A stretch of 24,076 nt of DNA. Origin: an uncultured Lachnospiraceae bacterium. GTDB lineage: Bacteria > Bacillota > Clostridia > Lachnospirales > Lachnospiraceae. The notes below the pieces were generated by a model, which saw nothing but the letters and a program-made list of their open reading frames with translations, searched no databases and had not been told where the DNA came from. Made by a program: the position numbers and the translations under genes. The stretch is taken from positions 1 through 24,076 of the forward strand of contig CAJTRK010000041.1 of assembly GCA_910578475.1 (NCBI GenBank), written 5' to 3'. Positions 13,947 through 21,599 of this stretch are shown piece by piece (position 1 is the first letter of the stretch; each line of letters opens with the position of its first letter).

Positions 13947-14621
13947 ATGAATTTTAACGATATTTTTACCAAAACATTCAGAGAGGGATTTGCCGGTGCA
14001 GAACTCGGTTTTCTGGAAATGATGTTAGTATATGCGTTGGCGGTCTGCGTTGGCGGATATATTTTTCTCGTTTACCGGTTTGTGACCAAACAGGCTTTTT
14101 ACTCCAAACATTTTAATATTTCGCTGGCGGTTCTTCCGGTTATTGTTGCCGCAATTATTCTGGCGATTCAGTCGAGTATCGTTATTTCGCTCGGCATGGT
14201 TGGCGCGCTTTCCATTGTCAGATTTCGTACGGCGGTAAAAGACCCGATTGATTTGACGTTTCTGTTCTGGTCGATTTCCGCGGGAATCCTCTGCGGCGCA
14301 GGCCTGGGGGAAATGGCGGTCATCGTGTCCCTGATTATTACGGCGATGATTGTTGTGCTCGATAATGTACGGATTGCCAAAGCGCCGATGCTGCTTGTAT
14401 TGAATCTGGAAAATCCGGATGCCGAGGATGAAATGCTGCAAACCGTAACGGAATATTGTAAATACAGCAAGGTGAAATCCAGAAATCTGACGAAGGAGAA
14501 ACTTCATATTATCGTAGAAGTCCGCACCGATAAGGGAAAAGAACTCGTGAAGAAACTTTCCGCCAAAGAAGGTATTTTTTCGATTACCCTGATGGAACAT
14601 GACGGGGAAGCGGTCTGCTGA
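13947..14621 (+). CDS. DUF4956 membrane protein
   Basis: The protein has 224 residues with about four membrane helices: around 27-47 (MLVYALAVCVGGYIFLVYRF), 57-78 (FNISLAVLPVIVAAIILAIQ) and two more at about 100-140 (LFWSISAGILCGAGLGEMAV, then IVSLIITAMIVVLDN). The family signature between them reads SLGMVGALSIVRFRTAVKDP. The cytoplasmic tail of about 80 residues has an alternating beta-alpha pattern like a small regulatory domain. The biochemical role is unknown. It starts 4 nt after the VTC gene with AGGAA 9 nt before the ATG, and is translated with CotH and VTC as one operon. Because it is the membrane partner of an intracellular polymerase and an extracellular kinase-like protein, a channel or coupling role is a reasonable guess only. 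Confidence 0.85.
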   Translation: MNFNDIFTKTFREGFAGAELGFLEMMLVYALAVCVGGYIFLVYRFVTKQAFYSKHFNISLAVLPVIVAAIILAIQSSIVISLGMVGALSIVRFRTAVKDPIDLTFLFWSISAGILCGAGLGEMAVIVSLIITAMIVVLDNVRIAKAPMLLVLNLENPDAEDEMLQTVTEYCKYSKVKSRNLTKEKLHIIVEVRTDKGKELVKKLSAKEGIFSITLMEHDGEAVC

Positions 14622-14661
14622 AAACCGCCAGATTTTGCTGTAAATAATACCGGATGAAAAA

Positions 14662-14698
14662 GCGGTCAGGGCGTCTGGCTGACAGCGTTTATGACCGC
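14662..14698. repeat. Hairpin downstream of the DUF4956 gene
   Basis: GCGGTCA (14662-14668) pairs with TGACCGC (14692-14698). There is no U tract after it, so it is not a standard terminator. It may protect the 3' end of the CotH operon transcript. Confidence 0.4.
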
Positions 14699-14806
14699 CA
14701 ATTCTGTAATGATTTCTGCTATCAGCTTATTTCTGATGATTTCTTTTTATTTCCGTTTTACGGAATATCCAACAGATTGTATTGTTCACTATTTTTTTCA
14801 CATTTT

Positions 14807-14837
14807 TTGTCACAAATAGAAGAGAACGTTGTCTAAT
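14807..14837 (+). promoter_or_regulatory. Possible promoter of the sigma-factor gene (ECF-like or weak sigma-A)
   Basis: TTGTCACA begins at 14807, and CGTTGTCTAATA lies at 14828-14839. As an ECF-type promoter this is TGTCAC, 17 bp, GTCTAA. As a sigma-A promoter it is TTGTCA, 19 bp, TCTAAT, which is poorly spaced. A self-regulated ECF promoter is possible but unproven. Confidence 0.3.
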
Positions 14838-14868
14838 AGAACAGGAGGTAAAAAACCAAAACTTCCAA

Positions 14869-14916
14869 ATGATTAAAATGCCGCTTTTGCGGCGGAATGA
14901 GAGGAAATATGGATAA
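14869..14916 (+). CDS. Possible 15-residue leader peptide overlapping the sigma-factor start
   Basis: ATG at 14869 encodes MIKMPLLRRNERKYG and ends at TAA 14914-14916, overlapping the sigma-factor ATG (14909) by 8 nt. AGGAGGT lies at 14843-14849, about 19 nt upstream, too far for normal initiation; the second Met codon (14878) has no better site. The codons for PLLRR coincide with a GCCGC-TTTT-GCGGC hairpin (14880-14893). It could couple translation to the sigma gene, or be chance. Confidence 0.25.
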   Translation: MIKMPLLRRNERKYG

Positions 14917-15760
14917 AAAAACGAATGAAGAATTACAGGCTTTGGTTGAAAAAGCCACGGCAGGGGGCAAAAACGCCCTTGAAACGCTTGTTGCAGGGAT
15001 GCAGGACATGGTTTTCAATTTATCCCTGCGGATGCTCGGTACGTTTGCAGATGCAGAGGATGCCACACAGGATATCCTGTTGAAAATGATTACGCATCTT
15101 TCTTCTTTCAGAGGCGACAGTTCTTTTACGACATGGGTATTCCGTATTGCGGCCAATCATCTGAAAAATTACAAAAAGCATATGTTTGCCCATTATCCGC
15201 TGAGCTTTGCGTATTATGGGGACGACATAGAAAACGGAAAAATACAGGATGTTCCGGATTTGACGCAGAATGTGGAGCGGAATATACTGGCGGAAGAACT
15301 GAAAATGTCCTGTACCAATGTGATGCTGCAATGCCTTGATACGGAAAGCAGATGTATTTTCATACTTGGTACGATGTTTAAGATTGACAGCCGCATTGCG
15401 GGAGATATTTTGGATATGACGCCGGAAGCGTATCGTCAGCGGCTTTCCAGAATACGCAGAAAAATGGCTGATTTCTTAGGACAGTATTGCGGAGAGTATG
15501 GCAGCGGCAGATGTAAATGCAAAGACAGAGTCAATTACGCAATACAGAACCACAGGATAAATCCGCTGCAGCTGGATTATATGACAGCTGCGGAAATCCC
15601 TGTTCAGACCATCATTGATGTAAAAAATGCAATGGAAGATATTGATGAATTATCACAGGACTTTTCGTTCTGCAAGACATACCAGTCACCCGAACGCATA
15701 AAGCATCTGATACAGAATTTTTTAGAATCCATGCAGCTTTCCATTATCCAGAAATCGTAA
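14909..15760 (+). CDS. ECF-type RNA polymerase sigma factor with C-terminal Cys-containing extension
   Basis: This protein would direct RNA polymerase to a specific promoter set. Residues about 25-95 form region 2 (LVAGMQDMVFNLSLRMLGTF, then ADAEDATQDILLKM and SSFTTWVFRIAANHLKNYKK). Residues about 130-190 form region 4 (CLDTESRCIFILGTMFKIDS, then AGDILDMTPEAYRQRLSRIR). It is 283 residues, longer than the usual 160-200 for ECF factors. The extra 90 residues begin with YCGEYGSGRCKCKDRVNYAI (Cys194, 202, 204), which could bind zinc or sense redox state. No anti-sigma gene is adjacent, so the extension may regulate activity itself (inference). The ATG at 14909 with GAGAGGA just upstream is preferred to the ATG at 14897. 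The DUF2461 gene follows after 15 nt. Confidence 0.85.
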   Translation: MDKKTNEELQALVEKATAGGKNALETLVAGMQDMVFNLSLRMLGTFADAEDATQDILLKMITHLSSFRGDSSFTTWVFRIAANHLKNYKKHMFAHYPLSFAYYGDDIENGKIQDVPDLTQNVERNILAEELKMSCTNVMLQCLDTESRCIFILGTMFKIDSRIAGDILDMTPEAYRQRLSRIRRKMADFLGQYCGEYGSGRCKCKDRVNYAIQNHRINPLQLDYMTAAEIPVQTIIDVKNAMEDIDELSQDFSFCKTYQSPERIKHLIQNFLESMQLSIIQKS

Positions 15761-15775
15761 AGGAGACAACAGATT

Positions 15776-16459
15776 ATGAATACACAGTTGATAATTGATT
15801 ACTTATCGGAATTGAGCATGAATAATAACCGTGAATGGTATCATGCGCACAAAGAATATTATAAAAATGCAAATGCTGAATTTGAAAATCTGCTGCAGAC
15901 ATTGATGCTGGAAATCGGTAAGTTTGACAGCAGCATTCTGCAAAGCGCCCCGAAAGACCTTACGTTTAAGCTTGTAAGAGATACCCGGTTCAGCCATGAT
16001 AAATCGCCGTATAATCCAGCATTCCGCGCCCATATTTCTTCGAAAGGGAAGCTGCCGGTTCCTGTCGGTTATTACATTATGATAAAGCCGGACAATCAGT
16101 CCTTTTTGGGTGGCGGATTGTTTGCCGATATGTTTAAAGACGCAACAACGATGATACGGGATTATATTGCCCGGCATGGCGGAGAATGGGAACGGATTAT
16201 CCATGAGCCGGAATTTGAAAAATATTTTACCGTGCGGGGAACGGCGTTAAAGAATGTTCCTGCGGGGTATGAGAAAGAACATCCTCAGGCAGAATATTTA
16301 AAATTTAAGAGCTGGTATCTGGAATATCCGCTTAAAGACGAAGAAGTGAAAGACGCAGAGCGGTTTCTTGCAGAAGCGGCAAAGCTTTTTCAAATCATGA
16401 AACCTTTTAACGACTATTTGAACAAAGCGCTTGCGGGCTTCCAGATGCCGGCAAGATGA
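15776..16459 (+). CDS. DUF2461 domain-containing protein
   Basis: The protein has 227 residues matching the DUF2461 (TIGR02453) family along its whole length. Typical blocks are LSMNNNREWYHAHKEYYKNA near the N-terminus, FKLVRDTRFSHDKSPYNPAF in the middle, and GGGLFADMFKDATTMIRDYI in the second half. The biochemical function of the family is unknown. No signal peptide or membrane segment is visible, so it should be cytoplasmic. It begins 15 nt after the sigma-factor gene with AGGAG about 11 nt before its ATG, and shares its transcript. A role in the response controlled by that sigma factor is possible but rests only on position. Confidence 0.85.
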   Translation: MNTQLIIDYLSELSMNNNREWYHAHKEYYKNANAEFENLLQTLMLEIGKFDSSILQSAPKDLTFKLVRDTRFSHDKSPYNPAFRAHISSKGKLPVPVGYYIMIKPDNQSFLGGGLFADMFKDATTMIRDYIARHGGEWERIIHEPEFEKYFTVRGTALKNVPAGYEKEHPQAEYLKFKSWYLEYPLKDEEVKDAERFLAEAAKLFQIMKPFNDYLNKALAGFQMPAR

Positions 16460-16530
16460 CGAACGCAAAACAACACTGTAAAACAAATAAGACCGGAAAT
16501 CAAGAAAAGAGCTGTGTGAAAAGTGGTTTT

Positions 16531-16553
16531 ATGATATAATGGTGCAAAAGAAA
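16531..16553 (+). promoter_or_regulatory. Extended -10 promoter of the deacetylase gene, second copy of the 23-bp block
   Basis: TGATATAAT (16532-16540) lies inside a block identical over 23 bp to 11241-11263. Directly after it is a short hairpin, GACATA-CATT-TATGTC (16554-16569), placing a stem at the 5' end of the transcript, then AAAGGAG (16572-16578) and the ATG at 16586. Confidence 0.65.
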
Positions 16554-16585
16554 GACATACATTTATGTCATAAAGGAGATAAACC

Positions 16586-17419
16586 ATGACAATTACCCGA
16601 CAGAACTTTTCGACCATTTATACCTGTTTCCCCGGCGGAAAACATAAAGTGCTGACAATGAGCTATGACGACGGTAAAATCTATGACCGCCGGCTTGTCG
16701 CGCTTTTTAATCAGTATGACATCAGGGGAACCTTTCATATCAACGGTAACGGGCTGTTTGGCGAAATGGGCCCGCTGCCCCGGATTCCTTTTGAAGAAAT
16801 CAAAGAATTGTACAAAGGCCATGAGGTTTCCTGCCACACTTATACTCATCCGACCATCGAAAGATGCCCGCTTTCCCAGGTGGTGCAGCAGGTCATCGAA
16901 GACCGGAAAGCGCTGGAAGCGGCCTGCGGTTATCCGGTGCGGGGCATGAGCTATCCAAACGGTTCTTACAGCAAAGAAATCATACAGATGCTTCCGGCCT
17001 GCGGCATCGAGTACAGCCGTATCGTCGGCAATACGGACGATTTCGGCTTTCCGGAGAACTATCTGGAATGGAAAGCGACCTGTCATCATAATCACAATCT
17101 GATGGAAAACGCGGAGCGTTTTGCAAACCTGCATAAAACACAGTACCTCTATATGATGTATGTCTGGGGCCACAGCTATGAATTTGGCGAAGATGAAAGC
17201 GAATGGGAAAAGATAGAGAACTTCTGTAAGTACATCGGCGGAAGAGAAGATATCTGGTATGCAACAAATATCGAAATCGTGGATTATATGCACGCCTCCC
17301 AAAACCTGAAATTCTCGGCGGCAGGAGATTTGGTTTATAACCCGGGCGCAATACCTGTCTGGATAAGTGTGGACGGAGAAAGTATAAAAATTGAGCCCGG
17401 AAAGACAATGGGTATTTGA
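16586..17419 (+). CDS. Polysaccharide deacetylase-family protein (CE4-like)
   Basis: The protein has 277 residues with the NodB-type fold. Members remove acetyl groups from chitin, peptidoglycan or related glycans using a metal ion. Visible motifs are LTMSYDDGKIYD (Asp28-Asp29, motif 1), GHEVSCHTYTHPTIE (His84 and His88, the metal-binding H-x3-H), and RGMSYPNGSYS (motif 3 region). A late YMMYVWGHSYEFGEDESEWE replaces the usual last catalytic His block. It has no signal peptide, unlike secreted peptidoglycan deacetylases, so the substrate may be intracellular or a small saccharide. AAAGGAG lies 7 nt before the ATG. The promoter of the next gene overlaps its stop codon. Confidence 0.85.
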   Translation: MTITRQNFSTIYTCFPGGKHKVLTMSYDDGKIYDRRLVALFNQYDIRGTFHINGNGLFGEMGPLPRIPFEEIKELYKGHEVSCHTYTHPTIERCPLSQVVQQVIEDRKALEAACGYPVRGMSYPNGSYSKEIIQMLPACGIEYSRIVGNTDDFGFPENYLEWKATCHHNHNLMENAERFANLHKTQYLYMMYVWGHSYEFGEDESEWEKIENFCKYIGGREDIWYATNIEIVDYMHASQNLKFSAAGDLVYNPGAIPVWISVDGESIKIEPGKTMGI

Positions 17420-17444
17420 TTTTCTTCTTTTATGGTGATAAAAT
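17416..17444 (+). promoter_or_regulatory. Promoter of the 17485-20751 gene string
   Basis: TTGATT (17416-17421) and TAAAAT (17439-17444) are 17 bp apart, with TGA at 17436-17438 as an extended -10. The -35 box overlaps the stop codon of the deacetylase gene. Confidence 0.65.
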
Positions 17445-17484
17445 ATTGCCAGAAAAGACATCGATGTAGAGGGAGGAATCTATC

Positions 17485-17904
17485 ATGGCAAAACTTATCA
17501 TCACGGTTGAAGGGGGAAAGGTGACGCAGACGCTGAATTTTCTGGACAGAAATATCAAAGATAACAGATATGTCTATGGGAACGGCAATGAGTCAGGAAT
17601 CATGGAGGACCCGGAGAAGATATACGGGGATATCCCGGATTGCCAGAGAATAAGCGACAGTTATCAGGAACTGTTAGAAGCGGTTAATCTTGGAAAGGTG
17701 CAGATTACCGACATTATGCGCCGGTTGAACGAGCTGGAAAAGGAAATGGACCAGTATGAGATTCCGAAACCGGAGAGCGAGAGGGAACATGTTATTACAC
17801 TGAACAATGACGATATACAGAAACTTGCAGACAAGAACGGCGTTTCTTCTTTTGAAACAGACAGACATATTGAAGAGGCGATAAAGAAGCTGATACAGCA
17901 ATAA
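17485..17904 (+). CDS. Hypothetical protein, 139 residues
   Basis: I do not recognise this family. The protein starts MAKLIITVEGGKVTQTLNFL, a short beta strand and turn. A helical stretch rich in Glu/Lys follows (SYQELLEAVNLGKVQITDIM, then RRLNELEKEMDQYE), probably a short coiled coil at about 70-95. It ends with a helix-turn-helix-like segment (HVITLNNDDIQKLADKNGVS and HIEEAIKKLIQQ). No signal or membrane segment is present, so it should be cytoplasmic. GAGGGAGG precedes the ATG at good spacing, and a strong promoter lies just upstream, so it is very likely expressed. The GH43-like gene starts 13 nt after its stop, indicating a shared transcript. Confidence 0.7.
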   Translation: MAKLIITVEGGKVTQTLNFLDRNIKDNRYVYGNGNESGIMEDPEKIYGDIPDCQRISDSYQELLEAVNLGKVQITDIMRRLNELEKEMDQYEIPKPESEREHVITLNNDDIQKLADKNGVSSFETDRHIEEAIKKLIQQ

Positions 17905-17917
17905 ATTGGGAGACGCT

Positions 17918-18835
17918 ATGGCGGGATATTTGTTCGTACATTTTATCGGAGAAGAGAAAGACGGGGAGCAGATTTATTTTTCCCTGAGCAGGGACGGATT
18001 ACACTGGAGCGATTTAAACGGAGGAAAACCGGCGTTGTATTCGGGAATCGGAACCTGCGGCGTCAGAGACCCTTTTCCGATAAGAAGTCCCCTTGACGGC
18101 AAAATCTATCTCATCGCAACGGATTTGCGAATCGAGGCGGGAAAAGGATGGGAAGCCGCACAGGAGCAGGGGAGCCGGAGCCTGATTGTCTGGGAAACGG
18201 AAGATTTGCTCCACTGGAGTAAGGAACGAAGCTGTGAAGTCGGAACTTTACAGGCGGGCTGTGTGTGGGCGCCGGAAGCCGTCTTCGACAAGGAAAAAAA
18301 TGCTTTTCTCGTTTTCTTTGCTTCCAAAACAAAAGAGGACGGCGAGCACGAAGGAAAACACAGGATATATGCCGCCTATACGAAAAATTTCAGGGATTTT
18401 ATGGAAACCTTTCTGTATATGGAACGGAAAAATCATGTAATTGATACGACAATACTGGAAAGCTGCGGACGGTATTACCGCATTTCCAAAGACGAAACGG
18501 AGAAACGGCTGATTCTGGAAACATCGGATTCCCTTATGGGAACATTTACGCAGATTCCCTCTCCGACACTGGCGGGATTAAAAGGGGTAGAAGGGCCGGA
18601 AGGATATCTGCTTCCCGACGGGAAGACATGGTGTCTGATTGCGGACCGTTTTCAGGAAGGAACGGGCTACCTGCCGATGCTGACGGAAGATTTGGATTCC
18701 GGCATTTTCACGATACTGAAGCCCGGTCAGTATGATATGGGGAGAACGAAAAAACGCCACGGCGGAATCCTGCGGATTACGGACGAAGAATATGAAAGAT
18801 TAGGAGGCGGCCATGCAGAAACTGTTACTTCTTGA
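17918..18835 (+). CDS. Glycoside hydrolase family 43-like protein
   Basis: The protein has 305 residues with the repeated strand pattern of a five-bladed beta-propeller. Blocks shared with GH43-type arabinofuranosidase/xylosidase relatives are FSLSRDGLHWSDLNGGKPAL, GVRDPFPIRSPLDGKIYLIA (Asp of RDPF, the usual base position), GCVWAPEAVFD, and GVEGPEGYLLPDGKTWCLIA (Glu of EGPEG, the likely acid). There is no signal peptide, so it should act on imported oligosaccharides in the cytoplasm; the actual sugar is not readable. ATG 17918 (with GGGAG just upstream) is preferred to an in-frame TTG at 17906. Its 3' end overlaps the response-regulator start by 23 bp and supplies that gene's AGGAGG ribosome site, so the two are translationally linked. 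Confidence 0.8.
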   Translation: MAGYLFVHFIGEEKDGEQIYFSLSRDGLHWSDLNGGKPALYSGIGTCGVRDPFPIRSPLDGKIYLIATDLRIEAGKGWEAAQEQGSRSLIVWETEDLLHWSKERSCEVGTLQAGCVWAPEAVFDKEKNAFLVFFASKTKEDGEHEGKHRIYAAYTKNFRDFMETFLYMERKNHVIDTTILESCGRYYRISKDETEKRLILETSDSLMGTFTQIPSPTLAGLKGVEGPEGYLLPDGKTWCLIADRFQEGTGYLPMLTEDLDSGIFTILKPGQYDMGRTKKRHGGILRITDEEYERLGGGHAETVTS

Positions 18836-19499
18836 GGATGATATCAGTCTGGTGGATGGCCTGCTCTTTTCTCTGAATAAGAACGGATTTGAAGTGGAAG
18901 TGGCCAGAACGATTAAAGAAGCAGAGAAAGCGCTCGCTATGCGGGGGGACTTTGACCTGCTTCTTTTTGATGTGACGCTGCCGGACGGAAACGGCATTTC
19001 TCTATGCGAAAAGCTGCGGTCGTCGGGAAACCGGACGCCGATTATCTTTCTGACGGCTTCGGATGAGGAAACAAGCATTATCAGAGGGTTAGACTGCGGC
19101 GGCGATGATTATATGACGAAGCCGTTCAAACTGGGGGAGCTTTGTTCACGCATCAGAGCGCTGCTGCGGCGCAGCACGGGACAGCATGCGGAAGAAGGCA
19201 TACTGCGCAGCGGGGAACTCGTGGTTCATCTGACGGAGGGCAGAGTATTGCTGCGGGGAGAAAACGTTGATTTTACAGCGGCGGAATACAGGCTTCTCTG
19301 TCTGTTTCTGGCGAATAAAGGGAAGGTGCTCACGAGAACGGCAATTCTGGACAGATTGTGGGATAATGCCGGAAACTTTGTGGATGACAATACGCTTTCC
19401 GTATATATCCGCCGTCTGCGTGAAAAACTGGAAGAAAATCCTTCCGCACCGACCTGCCTGAAGACCGTGCGCGGAGTCGGATATAAGTGGGAAATATAA
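18813..19499 (+). CDS. OmpR-family response regulator
   Basis: The protein has 228 residues. The receiver domain (1-120) has Asp9/Asp10 (LLEDD), phospho-acceptor Asp53 (LLFDVTLPDG), Thr81 (IIFLTASD) and Lys103 (DYMTKPF). The winged-helix DNA-binding domain (about 130-228) shows NVDFTAAEYRLLCLFLANKG, LDRLWDNAGNFVDDNTLSVY and the closing KTVRGVGYKWEI. It would be phosphorylated by the kinase encoded 25 nt downstream and would bind phased repeats; four 11-bp-spaced half-sites lie before the ABC genes at 20760-20797. AGGAGG before the ATG lies inside the GH43-like gene. Confidence 0.95.
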   Translation: MQKLLLLEDDISLVDGLLFSLNKNGFEVEVARTIKEAEKALAMRGDFDLLLFDVTLPDGNGISLCEKLRSSGNRTPIIFLTASDEETSIIRGLDCGGDDYMTKPFKLGELCSRIRALLRRSTGQHAEEGILRSGELVVHLTEGRVLLRGENVDFTAAEYRLLCLFLANKGKVLTRTAILDRLWDNAGNFVDDNTLSVYIRRLREKLEENPSAPTCLKTVRGVGYKWEI

Positions 19500-19524
19500 A
19501 AAGAATGGAAAACGGGAGGTATTT

Positions 19525-20751
19525 ATGGAATTTTTACGGGAAAAACAGGCGAGGGGGTTCTGCATTCTTCTGGCGGCGCTCTGCGTCTGGCAGATAGTCT
19601 TTATGGGACTGTCGGGGATGTTTCAGGCATATGGGCTTAGAAAGGAACTCGTGAAGAGAGAGAAGGCGGCAGCTTCTTATTTGTTGGAAAAAGAAGTGCC
19701 GCCTTCTCTGCTTGCGTCCGCCTGGAACCATATGGAGGTGACGGCGGAAGGAGAAGCTTTTATGGAAAAGATAGGGCACACGGAAAGCGCACAGAGCTGG
19801 CTGCTGCTTCTTGCAGGTCAGACTTCCGTTCCCATGTTTCTGTTTCTTTTTGTGGAAGGCCTGTTGTTTTCCTCCGCGTTGCTTGTCTGCGCCGTTGTTT
19901 TTCTGAAAAAACGGGAACGGCTGTATGAACAGGCCGAGGAAGTTGTCGCCGGATATGCGGACGGGCGTTTCGGCGGACATTTGCCGGACGAAGGAACAGG
20001 CGCGGTGTATCGGCTGTTCGGGAAAGTGGAGCAGCTTTCTCTTTCCCTGCGGGCCAAAGGAGAAGCCGAACGCAGGGCAAAAGACTTTTTAAAAGATATG
20101 ATATCCGATATTTCCCACCAGTTAAAGACGCCGCTTGCGGCGCTTGGCATGTATATGGAAATCATGGAGGAAGAAATTGAAAATCCGGAAATGATGAAGA
20201 CTTTTCTGCAAAAATCCGTTTGTTCGCTGGAACGGATGGAACAACTGATTCAGGCTCTTTTAAAAATGGCGAGACTGGATACGGGAGGCATTGTTTTTGA
20301 AAAAAGGCATTGCTTCGCGTCGGAGATAACGGCGCAGGCGACAGAAGAATTATTACAGCGGGCGGGTCGGGAAGAAAAGAAGATAGTCATGGACGGCGCG
20401 CCGGACGAGCAGGTTTTCTGCGACGCGGCATGGACAAAAGAGGCCGTGGAGAATCTTGTGAAAAATGCGCTTGACCATACGGAGGCGGGAGGAACCATAC
20501 GAATCGGCTGGAGCCATTCGCCGGCGCTTTTCAGGCTGACGGTGGAGGATGACGGATGCGGTATCGCGCCGGAGGATATCCACCATATTTTCAAACGTTT
20601 TTACCGCAGCCAGAGCTCCAGAGACAGACAGGGAGCAGGACTTGGCCTTTCGCTTGCGAAGGCCATTGTGGAAGGACAGGGCGGAATGTTGTCCGTAGAA
20701 AACGCTCCGGGGAAAGGGAGCATATTCCGGGCATCCTTTCCGACTGCATAA
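19525..20751 (+). CDS. Sensor histidine kinase
   Basis: This is a membrane kinase of 408 residues. TM1 is at about 11-33 (GFCILLAALCVWQIVFMGLS), an outer loop of about 65 residues follows, and TM2 is at about 102-126 (VPMFLFLFVEGLLFSSALLV). The dimerization/phospho-acceptor region carries His198 in ISDISHQLKTPLAALGMYME. The ATP-binding domain has AVENLVKNALDH (N box), VEDDGCGIAPEDI (G1), IFKRFYRSQ (F box) and GAGLGLSLAKAIVEGQGG (G2). The outer loop is longer than that of short-loop BceS-type kinases, so it may sense the ligand directly or together with the ABC permease; this is inference. GGGAGGTATTT precedes the ATG. Confidence 0.95.
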   Translation: MEFLREKQARGFCILLAALCVWQIVFMGLSGMFQAYGLRKELVKREKAAASYLLEKEVPPSLLASAWNHMEVTAEGEAFMEKIGHTESAQSWLLLLAGQTSVPMFLFLFVEGLLFSSALLVCAVVFLKKRERLYEQAEEVVAGYADGRFGGHLPDEGTGAVYRLFGKVEQLSLSLRAKGEAERRAKDFLKDMISDISHQLKTPLAALGMYMEIMEEEIENPEMMKTFLQKSVCSLERMEQLIQALLKMARLDTGGIVFEKRHCFASEITAQATEELLQRAGREEKKIVMDGAPDEQVFCDAAWTKEAVENLVKNALDHTEAGGTIRIGWSHSPALFRLTVEDDGCGIAPEDIHHIFKRFYRSQSSRDRQGAGLGLSLAKAIVEGQGGMLSVENAPGKGSIFRASFPTA

Positions 20752-20759
20752 AAACGCAC

Positions 20760-20797
20760 CTTACGAATCTGTAAGACAGGATTCACCGAACCGTAAG
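20760..20797. promoter_or_regulatory. Four phased half-sites, probable response-regulator operator
   Basis: CTTAC (20760-20764), GTAAG (20771-20775), TTCAC (20782-20786) and GTAAG (20793-20797) begin exactly 11 bp apart, forming two inverted pairs with 6-bp spacers. They lie just after the kinase gene and 95 bp before the ABC ATPase start. This is the layout expected for BceR-like control of an adjacent ABC exporter. Confidence 0.65.
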
Positions 20798-20800
20798 ACG

Positions 20801-20835
20801 GCGGCGTTATGCTTTTTATGACACAGAAACGCCGC
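20801..20835 (+). repeat. Hairpin in the leader of the ABC exporter genes
   Basis: GCGGCGTT (20801-20808) pairs with AACGCCGC (20828-20835), extended by GACG with CGTC (20838-20841) around a 2-nt bulge. The loop holds TATGCT and TATGAC, either of which could be a -10 box, so it may overlap the promoter rather than form in RNA. Confidence 0.4.
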
Positions 20836-20891
20836 AGCGTCGTGGAATGCCGGCAGGAATACGGCGTATCAGGAAAGGAGAGGTGTTGTCA

Positions 20892-21599
20892 TTGGACATA
20901 TTAAAAGTAAAAAATCTGAAAAAAACTTACGGAAGCGGTGAGGCGCGTGTGGAGGCGCTCAGAGATGTTTCCTTTTCCATGGGGAGGGGAGAGTTTGGGG
21001 CCGTTGTCGGAGCCTCCGGCTCAGGAAAAAGTACGCTGCTTAACTGCATCGGCGGTCTGGATGAGGCGGATTCCGGCAGCGTGCTGATAAACGACAGGGA
21101 TTTATTTGCGATGGGAGAGCATGAAAGAACTGTTTTCCGGAGACAGAATATCGGTTTTATCTTTCAGTCTTTTCATCTGATACCGGAGCTGGATGTGGAG
21201 CAGAACATTATTTTCCCATTGCTGTTAGATTATCGGAAGCCGGAAAAGGCGCGCGTGGAGGAAATGCTTGAGGTGCTCGGGCTGGAAAACCGCCGCCGCC
21301 ATCTGCCGGGACAGCTTTCCGGCGGGCAGCAGCAACGGGTGGCAATCGGCCGGGCGCTGATTATGAGGCCTGCGCTCGTTTTGGCGGATGAGCCGACCGG
21401 AAACCTCGATTCCCGGAGCAGCCAGGACGTTATGGACCTTTTATGTAAGGCGTCTGACCATTATCAGCAGACGGTGCTGATGATTACCCACAATATGAAT
21501 CTGACGTTGTCGGCGGACCGCGTGTTTCAGGTGACGGACGGTTTGCTGGAAGAACTGGGAAATGCCGGAAGGGAGTGTGGAATGAAAGATGAAAAATAA
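20892..21599 (+). CDS. ABC transporter ATP-binding protein (MacB/BceA-like)
   Basis: The protein has 235 residues. Motifs are in order: Walker A GASGSGKST (about 40-48), Q-loop FQSFHLIPELDV (91 onward), signature LSGGQQQRVAIGRAL (142 onward), Walker B LVLADEPTGNLD (162 onward), and switch His in MITHNM. It energises the large FtsX-type permease encoded next, as in exporters or sensors of antimicrobial peptides. The start is TTG at 20892, since GGAGAGG lies 8 nt upstream; the longer in-frame ATG at 20847 has no ribosome site and adds unrelated residues. The 3' end overlaps the permease gene by 11 bp. Confidence 0.9.
   Translation: MDILKVKNLKKTYGSGEARVEALRDVSFSMGRGEFGAVVGASGSGKSTLLNCIGGLDEADSGSVLINDRDLFAMGEHERTVFRRQNIGFIFQSFHLIPELDVEQNIIFPLLLDYRKPEKARVEEMLEVLGLENRRRHLPGQLSGGQQQRVAIGRALIMRPALVLADEPTGNLDSRSSQDVMDLLCKASDHYQQTVLMITHNMNLTLSADRVFQVTDGLLEELGNAGRECGMKDEK

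Noticed and set aside
14654..14836. 60-codon + strand ORF between the DUF4956 and sigma genes
   Set aside because: It has no ribosome site and no recognisable sequence, and it overlaps the probable sigma promoter.
16568..17461. 297-codon open frame on the - strand
   Set aside because: It is antisense to the clearly recognisable polysaccharide deacetylase gene and its composition looks like a frame shadow.
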